Origin: Paramoeba atlantica
Taxonomy: Eukaryota > Discosea
Direction of reading: 5' to 3'
Assembly (NCBI GenBank): GCA_977017575.1
Contig: CDRNVI010000049.1
Location: 186,001-250,000 of the forward strand
Length of the DNA: 64,000 bases
The translations under genes and the position numbers were made by a program. Below the pieces are notes generated by a model. That model saw only the letters and a program-made list of their open reading frames with translations, did not search any database and was not told the DNA's origin. Positions 47,249 to 57,887 of this stretch are shown here, in pieces (positions within the stretch are counted from its first letter, which is position 1; the number at the start of each line of letters is the position of its first letter).

Positions 47249-50200
47249 ATGGTTGACGCCATTCCAGAAGTCGTTCCCGCGCAAACGACTCTTTCAGAAG
47301 CCCGATCTGCTTTTAATGAGCTGTGCTCCATGAAGCGCATGGGATTGACGCTCCGGGACAAACTCGTACAACTCCTTCCTAACGCGCTTGAATGCGTAAA
47401 GGCACATGTGCCTACGACGCCTTTGCTGGAAGAGGCTTCCTCAACGGCAGGAAGTGGAGACACCGAACGCGGAGCACAAGCAATCCTTCGGGCCGTGAGT
47501 GCACTAAAAATTGGCAATTTCTCTAGCCGCGAGGTCCCGCAGTCAGTTCTTGTCGCTCTACGCGATCTCTTATGTGCGCACGAGGGCAGCCTCACCTCCC
47601 GAGACACCCCACCTTCATCCCCCCACTCAGAAGAACAGCGTAAAAGGGGCCGCGTGCCTAAAGAGATGCAAGAGGCATTTTGCGCCGTGATAGGGACACG
47701 CGAGGATCCTCGTTGCTCTGAAGTACTGCACCAGTGTCTGACGCACACTGGTTTCAGCGCTGCAACCTGGCTTACTCCAGGGGTGAAGGAGGCGGTGCGC
47801 AACGCCGTCGGTACCCGCCCTGATGCGGTGTACTACGCGAAACTCCTCTGCGAATCCCCTCCGGACTCACGACTTACCGCCTTAGAGTCAGAGGGCGTGC
47901 GCCTGGGAGTTTGGGCACTCCTATGCAAGTTGGGCGTCGTGCTTTTATCTTTTCAGTTAAAGCACGAAAATGCCTATGTACCAGCCGAAACGCTGGTGAA
48001 ATTAATGTTGGACGACGTGTCTGATCGTTCCAATCAGCCAATCGTTTCTTTTTTGGCGGGGCACACGCGAGCTCTGAGCGTCATTACTGGCGCGCAAACA
48101 AAAGTTATGCACCCTCGCCCCTTCCCTGGCCTAGTAATCCCATTGAAAGGAGCGAATATGAAGAAGACTTGGCACTTCCCGAATGCCCCAGCAGGCACAT
48201 GTCGTCATTGTGGCAAGCGCGGCCACCGCATAAGTGACTGTCGTGTTCCCGAGACTAGTGTCCTTCGCTCCCTAAATCGTGACAAAGGGAAAACTCGACC
48301 CGGAACCAAGAGTCAAAACCTAGTCCAATTATAGGGCAACATGATTTTAGCAAGAAACGGATTTTACTATAGCGAAAATGTGCACGATTTCATACTCTTC
48401 TTTAATTCTGAGATACTCTAATTCTGAGACATAATCTTTTAGCTAAGCGAAAAATTCTGGTTTCGTCCTATTTTTTTCGTCCTATTATTATCCTATTAGC
48501 GGCGTTTTCTTTGCAATGTTAGTTTCATTGTTCGTGCAGCCAATTTCATATTAACTTTCTGTTCAAGTTGATGCTTACACATGAGTTTTCATTACATACC
48601 AGTAGTATTTATAATAACTAAAAGAAAAACACTTTCAATAGCGGGGTTTTGTTTCCTTTCTTATTCAAATTTCTTAAGCATTCCGGCGGAGGAAAAATTC
48701 TCTATAGTAGTACTTTTACATACGTATCAAATACAAAGTAGTTGTTCTACAGTTCACTTCTAGTCATGAAAGGTTACAAGTATAGTGCAAGTATAGCATC
48801 ACGAAATATAGCGTAGAAGGCATAGAAGATACCTCTTTACGGGGTGTTTGGCGTTACAGCCAGGTAGATCTGAGTGAGATTACGTAACCTTATGGGTTAT
48901 TAGTTTATCAAGAATTATTGATATTTATTATTAAATTGCACTACACGTACTGATGGTACGACAAAGAACACAGCACGTACAAGACTCAGAAATTCGAGAA
49001 GGATACGAAAGATACCTTTTTCTCGACGTGCACCGCCACCTTGCTCAGCTTTCAGCTACGAGACAAACTGCTGCGAGACGAGAATGTTACTTCGCAAGGC
49101 TGGAAAGCCTCTTGCAGGTCCACGGCGTGTTTAATATACTTGAGGAACAATTTTAAGCCTTGTGCGCAAGTCTAGCGCGTTTCTATCGTGCCTCAACATT
49201 AGAATCATTTCGTGCCGCCCTCGTGTGGCGCCAGGTAGAAGATATGCCCATAGAGGCATGCTGGACGCAATCTATTCGGTTCCGTAGACGATTTAGAGGC
49301 GCAATGAAGCTTTGTTTGGATCCCGTGCCCCGGGGATCTGTAACGTTCAGTCAGTTGCGAACATTAACAAGTCGCTGCTCTGAGCGAGGGGAAATAGACT
49401 ATGCCAGAGGTTTTATCGTCGCCTTTTACGGTTTGCTGCGACATAGCGAAATCACTTCCTTAAGACGAAGCGATATAGAGGTTAGTCACACGGAGGCTTT
49501 GTTGCGCATCCGCGGGGGTAAAGGGCGGAGAAACAATGTCGTAGATATAGTTGAAGTCCCGGAAGCTCACGATCTATTGGTCTACTTAAAGACATCGAGC
49601 AGCCACTAGTTACTCTTTCCTGGGTGGCAGAAGAAAAGGCCAACATATTAATCAGTAATGAAGCGAGAAACCTACAATGGAATGTTCACCAGACTTGGTC
49701 TTTCCACTCACTGCGCCATGGAGGTGCCGGACACCTTACTAGACAAGGAGTAGATCCTTCAACTCGTCTCCGACGAGGACGCTGGATGTCTATTTCAGTT
49801 TGCGGGCTACCTTCGACATGCACATACAATATTAGGTATCGCTCCTCGGGAGCTCGGGCGCATCTCAAAGCTACAAAGTGATCAGGGAAAAATTGAGAAT
49901 TGGGATGCAAGAATACTCCCCGAATCTGTATCTGCTCTTGTTATTCGCATGGTGCAACACGTTGCTCATGTCAACGAAAAAGCACGAGACTGACAAATGT
50001 TTTCCAAGCCCACATTAAATAAAAGAGTTTACTTTGCAGCAGTAGATGCGACACCCACGCGATGGGCTGTTTGGCCAATGAAAAAGGGCGAAGTTTCACG
50101 AGATGAAATTATATATCAAGCTTGTAAACTCGAAATTGTGTTAGCGGAAGCCACAGCCATAGCTAATGCTATTCAAAGCGCCCACAGCAAAGGTTTCCAA

Positions 50201-50488
50201 TTTATTGTAATTGCCAATGATAATACGGCCGCATGTCACTCGTTTGTTAAGGGATACTCCCCACTAGATGCGCTTGATCATATAATAAAAGGTTGTCAGA
50301 ATTTCAAAGGGAAGTTGATTCTATGTGATATTCCTAGCGAGGAAAACATCGCGGATGTTGGAACTCGACCAGAGAAGATATACTCTGAATCAGAATACAC
50401 CTTTAGGAGCTATCAGTCTTGGAATCGACTATGCATTGCGTGGGATAATTATAGGATTTTGGGCACGACATTCACCAGTCGAAAATAA
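47249..50488 (+). mobile_element. VIPER-like tyrosine-recombinase retroelement fossil
   Basis: Parts in order: a gag-like ORF (47249-48334) with a CCHC knuckle near its end (CRHCGKRGHRISDC); a tyrosine recombinase region (48953-49881) with GLLRHSEITSLRRSDIE and HSLRHGGAGHL motifs; and an RNase H region (49997-50488) with AVDATPTRWAVWP, VIANDNTAA and ENIADVGTRP. This order, gag then recombinase then RNase H, is that of VIPER elements of trypanosomes and their DIRS-like kin. The reverse transcriptase part is not seen. The element is broken, with a few breaks. The gag ORF is intact and the motifs are sharp, so it is not very old. A repeat copy (50511-51104) follows at its 3' side. Confidence 0.68.
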
Positions 50489-50510
50489 GGATATAAATAT
50501 TGAATCCAGT

Positions 50511-51104
50511 CCTCTACCCCTCTAACCTTTGTTTCGAGCATGGGGTACCTTGGATGTCTAACGTGACATGCACGTGCAAGGAAACCATGGTCGTGCAAGG
50601 AAACCGTCGTGCCCATGTCGTGCAAGGAAACCGCCTGAAACTTTGCAAAAATTACTTTCTAGGCATTTCGTTAAGCGCGGAGGTAATTTTCAACGCAAGG
50701 CGCGCAGCAGTGGTGACTTATAAGTCGAAAACAACAACTGCTTTTGAGGAATCGACAAAAAAAACAAAAATTTCAGGATGGTATGCTTAAAAAATTCATA
50801 AGACTCAAACTGCACTTATCTCTACTTGCGAGCGACGACGAAATCCGTTTCAGTAAAGCGAACGATAGAATCCTTGTTGGTAGGCGACTGGAAGAATCTA
50901 CTTGTACATGCATGAATAGCTGTTTACACTGTACTGTTTCAATGACGTGGTGCACTATGGATTTACTTTTCAAGGTTAAAATATGAAATGAAAAGTACAG
51001 AGTATATTGCGATTATTTTTTGACAAAATTTTGTTTAATCGAATAGCATCGAACCGTGCACTAAATACTGATGAAACTTATACAGGTTTGGTGACATGTG
51101 CTTC
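50511..51104. repeat. Dispersed direct repeat, right copy
   Basis: 594 bases, partner of 43756-44329. It begins 22 bases after the RNase H stop of the VIPER-like fossil and may be its 3' terminal repeat or a short relative that lives alone, as SIRE does with VIPER in Trypanosoma cruzi. Confidence 0.85.
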
Positions 51105-51559
51105 TTAGATAATGATATGATATGATCTACAGATTCCTTAAAAACAATCAGCTACAGGACTATACATACGAAAAGAAATAGCATAACAGATACAGCATAA
51201 ACAGCATAACAGGTGTAGTAGCTAATAGTAAGAAACAACGAGTAGCTCTCACAACAAGACAGTACAAATACACTTATTTCAGAAACTTAATTAGATCACA
51301 TCAAGAGATATATTCTGGATTCCAATTCCAAAACACATGAATATTTTCAGTTAGATATAGTTGTATGCAGTGCATCACTTTTTCTGTTTCACTACACAAA
51401 AGAGATTCGAAGTAAAAATATAGTTGAATATCAAACATAAATTCTGATTCACCAGAAAAACAGAACGAAGCTAGACTACAGAAATAAGTATGTCAAAAAA
51501 ATCTATTAAGGCCTAACGTTTCTCCCTAGATATTCACTTCAACGGCGTTCTCAACACTT
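51105..51559. other. 3' flank of PIWI copy 2, nothing recognised
   Basis: AT-rich, unrelated to the 3' flank of copy 1. No gene or repeat is evident. Confidence 0.45.
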
Positions 51560-54472
51560 TTACAAATAGTACGGCAATTGTCGCAGTTCCATTCCCACAT
51601 TTGGCTTGGCAGCGGAGGAGGTTCCGTGGAAGAATGCCAACTTGCTTGCGCATTGCAGGACAAAGGGTGCCTTGATGGATCCGGGCCAGTTCGTGTACAT
51701 CCAGCACAGGTGGTAGGACATGTTCTCAATAGCTTGCAAGGACAAACCGCCATCACGGAGCACAAAGTACTTGACCGGTTTCGAGGTAGCCAGGGTGCAG
51801 TCGACAGCGATTTGGGAGAAGGAGTGGGAGCTGTGCTCGACAACATGTCCACGAGGAATGTTGTGCCACTCCACCCGTCCGCCCTTTGATACTGGCGCTG
51901 CGTAGCGATCATGAATACGTTTCTGGACTACCATGAAGGTAAGTTCAACGTTTTTGCTTCCGAGGAATTTTTCACAGTCCGCCATCTCTTCAACGCGCAC
52001 ACGGTCCATCATGCTGTCTCCCACACCGTCGCGGTACACTACAACGCGTCCGACATTGGAACCTTTCACGAGCACCTCGAACACTTCTTCGAGAAATTCC
52101 TTCAATGTAGTCATGCTCATGCGATCCATCACTGGGTTACGTCCGTCAGTCTGCTCACTCGCGGCTCCAGCATTGCGGCGGCTTTCAGTCGATGATCCTC
52201 CCATCATCTTCTGTCGGGACACCTGCATGTCTGTGTTGCACAAATGGCTCCACTTTCGAGTCTCCGCATTGTAGTACCAGGCTACGAAACCAGCGAGGTT
52301 GCGACGTTGATTTTCGAAGGATCCGGATTCACTTGCTTCGCTTTTGCGATCGCTATAGATATCGTAGCCCACGTAGATGGTGCCATTTGCTCCAAGCTCC
52401 GGAACGTTGCTCGGAATATCAACCAGCCACAATGGCGTACCCATCTTAGCAGTCACATTCTTCGCAATGTTGTGAACATAGGGTCCTGCCGTTTTTGCCT
52501 TGCTCATCTTGTCAAAGTCTACGAATTGAGAGACGATGCCCATAGACCCCAGTTCGCTCTTCAACGTGCCGTAGGCATCCTGACCACGTGTGCTGTGGCC
52601 GTTGCTGAGGACGCATAGCACAAGGGCGGGTGTACCTTCCGCCATGGCCTGGCGTACGGCATCGGTTCGCACCGAGTCCAAGCATTTGTCGATAAAGTCG
52701 CGGTCGTCTTCACCACTATCGACGAAGGTAACAGGTCCTTTCGCCTTCCATACGCCACGAATGCGTTCGTTGACATCCATAATTTGACGCACTAAGTCAC
52801 GAGCCTTAGCACCCCAACCAAAGACTTGGTATTCTTTGCGTTCCTCGTTGAACTGAATCCGCATGGTCTGGGGAGCGAAATCTTGATTAGGGCGGAGAGT
52901 CTCTGGAGAGCCAACGATCTGAACTTTGACGGTCTTGATTTCTTTCGGTTGTATGGTTTCCAATGCCGCATTCTTGATCTGAAGGCCGTATCCGCTCAGG
53001 AGCTGTTTCGGTTCCTGTTCATCGAATCTCTTCACCAACTTGATGCACTGATCTTGCATTTCCTCGGGCATCTTGGAGCATCGCGTCGGAAGGAAGCGTC
53101 GTGCTTCAGTGCTTAATTGGTCCACAAGGACGAATTCAGGAATGAGGCGGACGCGGCCGGAGCGCTCACCCCAGATAAGAGGCTGATCCGTCTTTGTAAC
53201 CTCCAACCCATACGTCTCCTTGTAGTAATCCGCATAAGAGATTGTTCGTCCGCTCTTAAGCTCGAAGACGGACTCCACCGTCGTCCCCTTGTCCACTTTG
53301 TAGACCATGTAGTTGCGCTTCCTCGTTCCGTAAGACGTCATCACCTTGAGACCCAGCAGACTGCGCGGCCCGTTCTTGTTGAGGTAGTCCAGCGCAGTTA
53401 CACGTGCTTCCACATGACTTCGAGGATGAACAATGAGAACAACACCGTTGTCTGTCAACTGGAATGTTGCAAAGTAACCAGGTACCACAATCATATCGCG
53501 ATACACACGTTGCCGAGTGAAATCGCAGTATATTTTTCCTGTTCGGCGAAGATCTAATGATTCCAGAATTCGGCATAACACATGATTGTACACTTGCATC
53601 GTTTGTTCCTCATTAGAGCGGGGGTTGAGTTGCACCTTAGTGATGTCTTCCTTGCGTAGTTCCATTGTGGTCTTGAAAGATCCAAGGGAGACTTCACGTG
53701 AAAGCGGTTCTTGCAAATGTTCGGAGATATCCTCAAGGCAATAAAAGTTAGTTCCAGAGATGATCAAATCGAGCTTCTTGAGGTATTCCTTTTCTAAGAC
53801 TTGGCGAAGATATCCGAATAGGAGCTTCTTACGTTGAATTTCGCTGATGTTTTCATTTTTCTCGATGCTGAGGGGATACATGTAGACCTCCGCCTTACTG
53901 ATGGAGACACTGACAGCATTCCACATTACGTCGCGGCATGGTGCACGCTGACGGAGGGCGTCACGTTCGGATGCCATCAAACGACCACGTTCCGTCTTGT
54001 CTTTGTCAGCCCAGAAACGATCCCAACAGCCACTGCAACAGCGTTTATTGGGGACGTCCGCATGCTTTCCTACTCGGCATAACTTACCACAGCTGTCGCA
54101 TTTGGCGTACTCGCTCCCAATGAAGGGCATCATGCTTCCGGTGCCCGGACCACCTCCCATGGGACCGCCCATCGGACGGGGACCACCGGGTGCACCACCC
54201 GGAGGGCCACCTGGTCGTCCTCCAGGAGCTGGGCCACGATCGTCTCTTCGGTAGTTGTCGTTTCGGCGATCATCGCGGCGGTTGTCATCCCGGCGATAGT
54301 CTTGGCGCTGGTCACGCGAGCGATCGTCCCTGCGATAGTCGTCGCGACGGTCATCGCGTCGATAATCATCACGACGGTCATCGCGTCGATAATCATCACG
54401 ACGATCATCGCGCCGATAATCATCGCGCCGGTAATCGTCACGTCGGTAGTCGTCGCGTCGATTGTAACTCAT
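51560..54472 (-). CDS. PIWI-clade Argonaute, copy 2
   Basis: 970 residues with the same protein sequence as copy 1, and no base difference that I found in the coding region other than the stop (TAA here). All domain notes for copy 1 apply: RRDDY-repeat N-terminus, Cys cluster at 125-149, PAZ, MID and PIWI, with Ser at the final catalytic position. It lies at the other edge of the 17-kb repeat island, downstream of the zinc-finger orphan in the - strand run. Which copy is ancestral cannot be told from the window alone. The shared 5' flank of almost 500 bases suggests both have the same promoter or leader. Confidence 0.93.
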   Translation of the reverse strand: MSYNRRDDYRRDDYRRDDYRRDDRRDDYRRDDRRDDYRRDDRRDDYRRDDRSRDQRQDYRRDDNRRDDRRNDNYRRDDRGPAPGGRPGGPPGGAPGGPRPMGGPMGGGPGTGSMMPFIGSEYAKCDSCGKLCRVGKHADVPNKRCCSGCWDRFWADKDKTERGRLMASERDALRQRAPCRDVMWNAVSVSISKAEVYMYPLSIEKNENISEIQRKKLLFGYLRQVLEKEYLKKLDLIISGTNFYCLEDISEHLQEPLSREVSLGSFKTTMELRKEDITKVQLNPRSNEEQTMQVYNHVLCRILESLDLRRTGKIYCDFTRQRVYRDMIVVPGYFATFQLTDNGVVLIVHPRSHVEARVTALDYLNKNGPRSLLGLKVMTSYGTRKRNYMVYKVDKGTTVESVFELKSGRTISYADYYKETYGLEVTKTDQPLIWGERSGRVRLIPEFVLVDQLSTEARRFLPTRCSKMPEEMQDQCIKLVKRFDEQEPKQLLSGYGLQIKNAALETIQPKEIKTVKVQIVGSPETLRPNQDFAPQTMRIQFNEERKEYQVFGWGAKARDLVRQIMDVNERIRGVWKAKGPVTFVDSGEDDRDFIDKCLDSVRTDAVRQAMAEGTPALVLCVLSNGHSTRGQDAYGTLKSELGSMGIVSQFVDFDKMSKAKTAGPYVHNIAKNVTAKMGTPLWLVDIPSNVPELGANGTIYVGYDIYSDRKSEASESGSFENQRRNLAGFVAWYYNAETRKWSHLCNTDMQVSRQKMMGGSSTESRRNAGAASEQTDGRNPVMDRMSMTTLKEFLEEVFEVLVKGSNVGRVVVYRDGVGDSMMDRVRVEEMADCEKFLGSKNVELTFMVVQKRIHDRYAAPVSKGGRVEWHNIPRGHVVEHSSHSFSQIAVDCTLATSKPVKYFVLRDGGLSLQAIENMSYHLCWMYTNWPGSIKAPFVLQCASKLAFFHGTSSAAKPNVGMELRQLPYYL

Positions 54473-54956
54473 AGAATTCGTTAAAAGTAGTTAAATTTTC
54501 AGGTTCTTTTTTTTCGGAGTTTTTCAGGTACACGACTTTTCCGTTGTATGTCCTTGTTGTATGTGACATACAACAATTAGGACATAATGTCCGAGAAACG
54601 ACTTATTGATGTTTCATGTGATTAAACAGAGAAACTATGGGAGACTTTTATACATTCAGCGAATTGTGGGTTAAGTTGTTTCATATCAGCGAATCACTAC
54701 AAGAGTAATCATCATGTAATTTTCTGGAGATACGTGGAAACAGTGTTTCATTGTGACAACCGGTCATCTACAGACTCTCCATTTCATTTTTATCCCCCCA
54801 GACCCTTTTCTCGAGCCAGAAATCCTTCGGAGGTTTCACCTGCTTCGGATTCCGCTTCGCCGATTTTAAGTTCTTCAATCGAGACTTCCCCAAGTCAACG
54901 AGCTCGTATTGCAATCCCTGGACATAGCTACAATAATAATTTTTGTAATAATAATT
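51561..54956. repeat. Segmental duplication, copy 2
   Basis: Partner of 30821-34226. The end at 54956 is followed by unrelated sequence, whereas copy 1 runs into a minisatellite. Confidence 0.92.
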
Positions 54957-55200
54957 GGTTAAAAGTAGCTAAGAAGAAAGAAATTAGTGACAAAGTTTAT
55001 TGAAATTGTTCATGAGACGAAACCACAGGACCATTTGACGCTGAGTGAGCCGGCATAAAATATGGGAAATACATGTATGTATAGACCATGAGGCTGGTAT
55101 AGAAGGACGAGTGTGCACTGTTTGGATGTAGTGCGTGAGTTTTTATTGTAGTGGCATGGGCGAAATGAATCTTCGGGAAATGTACAGAAGTTCCATGCAG

Positions 55201-57384
55201 TTATTCGACCCATCCCGTTAGCCACGTTAATGAATCACTTTGTGATGAAACTGAAGGTTCATCAGAACCGCTTCGTGTTGCATCATCAGAAAGCTTTCGA
55301 TTAGGAGCTTGTGACGGTTCTTTTTTAAGCAAAGGAGGCGGAACGACATGATTAAATCCCTTTAAGATTTCTGGGTGCCAGGGCAACTGTGATGTTGCTA
55401 TGCGTCGACGATTAATGGGAAAAGGGAGGCCATGAGTTGATTGGCCTATACTTGTGTCATTCCTGGGAGAATGAGATTCTGTGATTCCTGATTCTTTTGA
55501 AACTTGCGCAGAATTAAACTTTTCCCAATTAAGGTAAGATCCTGCGCTCCATTGTCTAGTGAATAGATCATCACTAAAAGACAAGTTAAACGAGTTGGTA
55601 GTTTGACATGTATGTGATTCAGGTGGGTAGAAGTCAGCGGTGTCTGGATAAGTGTCGATGGGACCCAAACAGTGAATGTCTAGCTCCAGACAAGGATTCA
55701 CGTGTTGTTCTGGTGGCGTACTGACTTCGACCCCGTCTTCACTGACAAGAAAGGTACAATTTTGTAACACAGAAGAGCTTGTATCCTGTTCGCTAGAATC
55801 TTTGGGAATGGATCTGTCTGCTTCGGTACAAGGTAACAGCTGTGTGCGAACAGGATCTGGTAAGCACTCGGGATATGTTACATAGCGTGCTAGCGTTGGA
55901 TCCAATTTTATAATATATCGATACATAGAATGATCAATGGACTCTGGAGCAAGCACACAGTTCCTACCGCCGCCCGATACATTATTACTATTACCGTTTA
56001 AGACGTCCAAAGCGCCCAGAGTTTCTTGTCTTTTGAGTTGCAGGGAGGTATGTATTCCCTTTGACTTCAGATAGTTACCTTCTGATTCCATGTTTTTGAA
56101 TGCTCGATTCAACAAAGGGTCTTGGCGTTTCGCATAACTCTCAAAGAAAAGGAGTACATGAAGCACTACCATAGTATATTGACAATGTAACGCAAGAAGA
56201 CGTAGCCCATTGATTTCTTGTGAAGAATATCGAAGCCAAGTTCGATGTTGAAGTTCAACTTCCTGAGACCATAGAAAATGCTGCAACTCCCCAATAATAG
56301 CTTCGAAAATATCTGGCCTTGTAAAAACAGAACCACTTTTGTTCGCCGTCAAAACCTGGTCTAGGTCCAAAAACCGATACGCAGTTTCAAACGCTGCGTT
56401 GCTGGTTATTCTAGAACACAGGTCGATACATAAAGACGGATCCGAGCCTATTAGTGCGCTGATAATTTCAAAGCTAATGCAGTAGATTGTTTGATCACCA
56501 ATCCACTCCATTCGGTCGAACGCATGACGCTCGTCATCGTAGCTCACGGAAAAGTTAAGGATACCGTAGCGAATGAGGAGGCTCAACGCTTTTCGAAGGT
56601 TCAAACCAGTGAGAACAAGGTCTGTAGGATCGCATAAATCGGGAATGAGCGGAAAAGGTGATGCAGTAGTGCAGCGCCTTTCGGATGATACATGACAATA
56701 AAGATTTACTGGATATCTACCAAAAGCGAGGAAAGCCCATCTACGTAGAACGCTCTCTCTGCGATGATACGGATATAGTGATAAGAAAGTTTTATACATT
56801 ATACGAGATGTATCGTGTCCTCCAGTTGTCAGATGCTCTCTCAAACCTTTATCTGCCATTGAGTTGCACATCCAACACCAATCTCGTTCAGATTCGTACC
56901 AGAATTCCTTCGAAAAAAAGTAGCAATCAGGGTGCGGATAGGCTTCAAGAAAATCCTCTATGAAAACTTTACCATCAATTGATCTTCTGTCATCAAATTT
57001 AGAACTCGTTGTATCTGTTCTTGTGTAAGGCTGAGATTCACAATTTCCATCAATTGAAAAATTGTTTCGCTTACCTTCAGCGAAAGGAGAATTTCGATTA
57101 TCACTCTTTTCTTCAAGCTTAGAAGCCAGCAGCCCTCTCGAAGTGCTGAGTAACATTTCTCGTAACGCCGAATTTGAAGACAAAGAAACTGAGTAAGAAG
57201 GGACAGGAGAATTTATAAAGTGACAAGGTTGGGCAACATTACTGTCGTCCTGCACCCCGGAAATATGTGTGGAATATCGAATTCGTCTGGTATCAAAAAT
57301 ATAGCTCACTTCAAAAGGCACCAGAAAACATATTCGGTTTCTAATGGCGGCTTGATAAGCCCATGACTGCACCGTCAACTTCAT
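55201..57384 (-). CDS. Hypothetical protein with a C2H2-like zinc finger
   Basis: 727 residues, ATG start, intact. The first 45 residues are poor in acids and rich in Arg and hydrophobics (AAIRNRICFLVPFEVSY), compatible with a mitochondrial targeting peptide. A single finger lies at Cys170, Cys173, His184, His190 (C-x2-C-x10-H-x5-H), in a context CWMCNSMADKGLREHL like matrin/U1-C-type RNA-binding fingers. The middle (about 210-440) is helical and Leu-rich (LNLRKALSLLIRYGILNF). The last 200 residues are polar and Ser/Pro-rich, ending SDSLTWLTGWVE. No family recognised; an RNA-binding mitochondrial protein is one possibility. Confidence 0.6.
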   Translation of the reverse strand: MKLTVQSWAYQAAIRNRICFLVPFEVSYIFDTRRIRYSTHISGVQDDSNVAQPCHFINSPVPSYSVSLSSNSALREMLLSTSRGLLASKLEEKSDNRNSPFAEGKRNNFSIDGNCESQPYTRTDTTSSKFDDRRSIDGKVFIEDFLEAYPHPDCYFFSKEFWYESERDWCWMCNSMADKGLREHLTTGGHDTSRIMYKTFLSLYPYHRRESVLRRWAFLAFGRYPVNLYCHVSSERRCTTASPFPLIPDLCDPTDLVLTGLNLRKALSLLIRYGILNFSVSYDDERHAFDRMEWIGDQTIYCISFEIISALIGSDPSLCIDLCSRITSNAAFETAYRFLDLDQVLTANKSGSVFTRPDIFEAIIGELQHFLWSQEVELQHRTWLRYSSQEINGLRLLALHCQYTMVVLHVLLFFESYAKRQDPLLNRAFKNMESEGNYLKSKGIHTSLQLKRQETLGALDVLNGNSNNVSGGGRNCVLAPESIDHSMYRYIIKLDPTLARYVTYPECLPDPVRTQLLPCTEADRSIPKDSSEQDTSSSVLQNCTFLVSEDGVEVSTPPEQHVNPCLELDIHCLGPIDTYPDTADFYPPESHTCQTTNSFNLSFSDDLFTRQWSAGSYLNWEKFNSAQVSKESGITESHSPRNDTSIGQSTHGLPFPINRRRIATSQLPWHPEILKGFNHVVPPPLLKKEPSQAPNRKLSDDATRSGSDEPSVSSQSDSLTWLTGWVE

Positions 57385-57887
57385 TTCTTAAAATCGAGTC
57401 TGTAGAGTCTGGAAACGAGTTGCCAAAGGATCATTTTTTGAAGGTTTAGCTCTGGCAACTTTTGTACGTGAACGTGCTTACATACCTCAAACTTTCGCTT
57501 ACGTGCATCAAACTTTGCAAAACGGATAAAGACAGCTATTCGAACAGTTCTTTCGATATTGCGGGATCGATATTGCACGTACGATATCTTATATTGTACA
57601 CATATTAAAAAAATGGCCTGTTGTATACCTACAGTGCCGGTTTCATTCTCAAAATACATCGAAACACATGTTTCGGCATTGTGCGATATTGACTGCATTA
57701 GTAATATACAGGTATACTTATGCAGGTGTATATTCGTACATGTGAATTTACACATTTTGCGGAACATATTTACAATTTACGAAACAAATATCCTGACGTT
57801 GCTGAAGTTCTAGATTAGAAGTTTGGTCGTTGTGTGATAGTGAAAATGTGCATTTTCATTGGCAACACGAAAGTGAACTCAGATGAA
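57385..57887. other. Intergenic
   Basis: About 500 bases between two - strand genes. A 128-codon frame on - overlaps the next start by 4 bases, but it is Cys/Lys/Ile-rich with no domain and I treat it as leader sequence. GTATAC/GTACGT-type AT-rich motifs only. Confidence 0.4.

Noticed and set aside
57381-57767. 128-codon - strand ORF overlapping the zinc-finger gene start
   Set aside because: No domain, AT-driven composition and a 4-base overlap in the expected leader; more likely untranslated.
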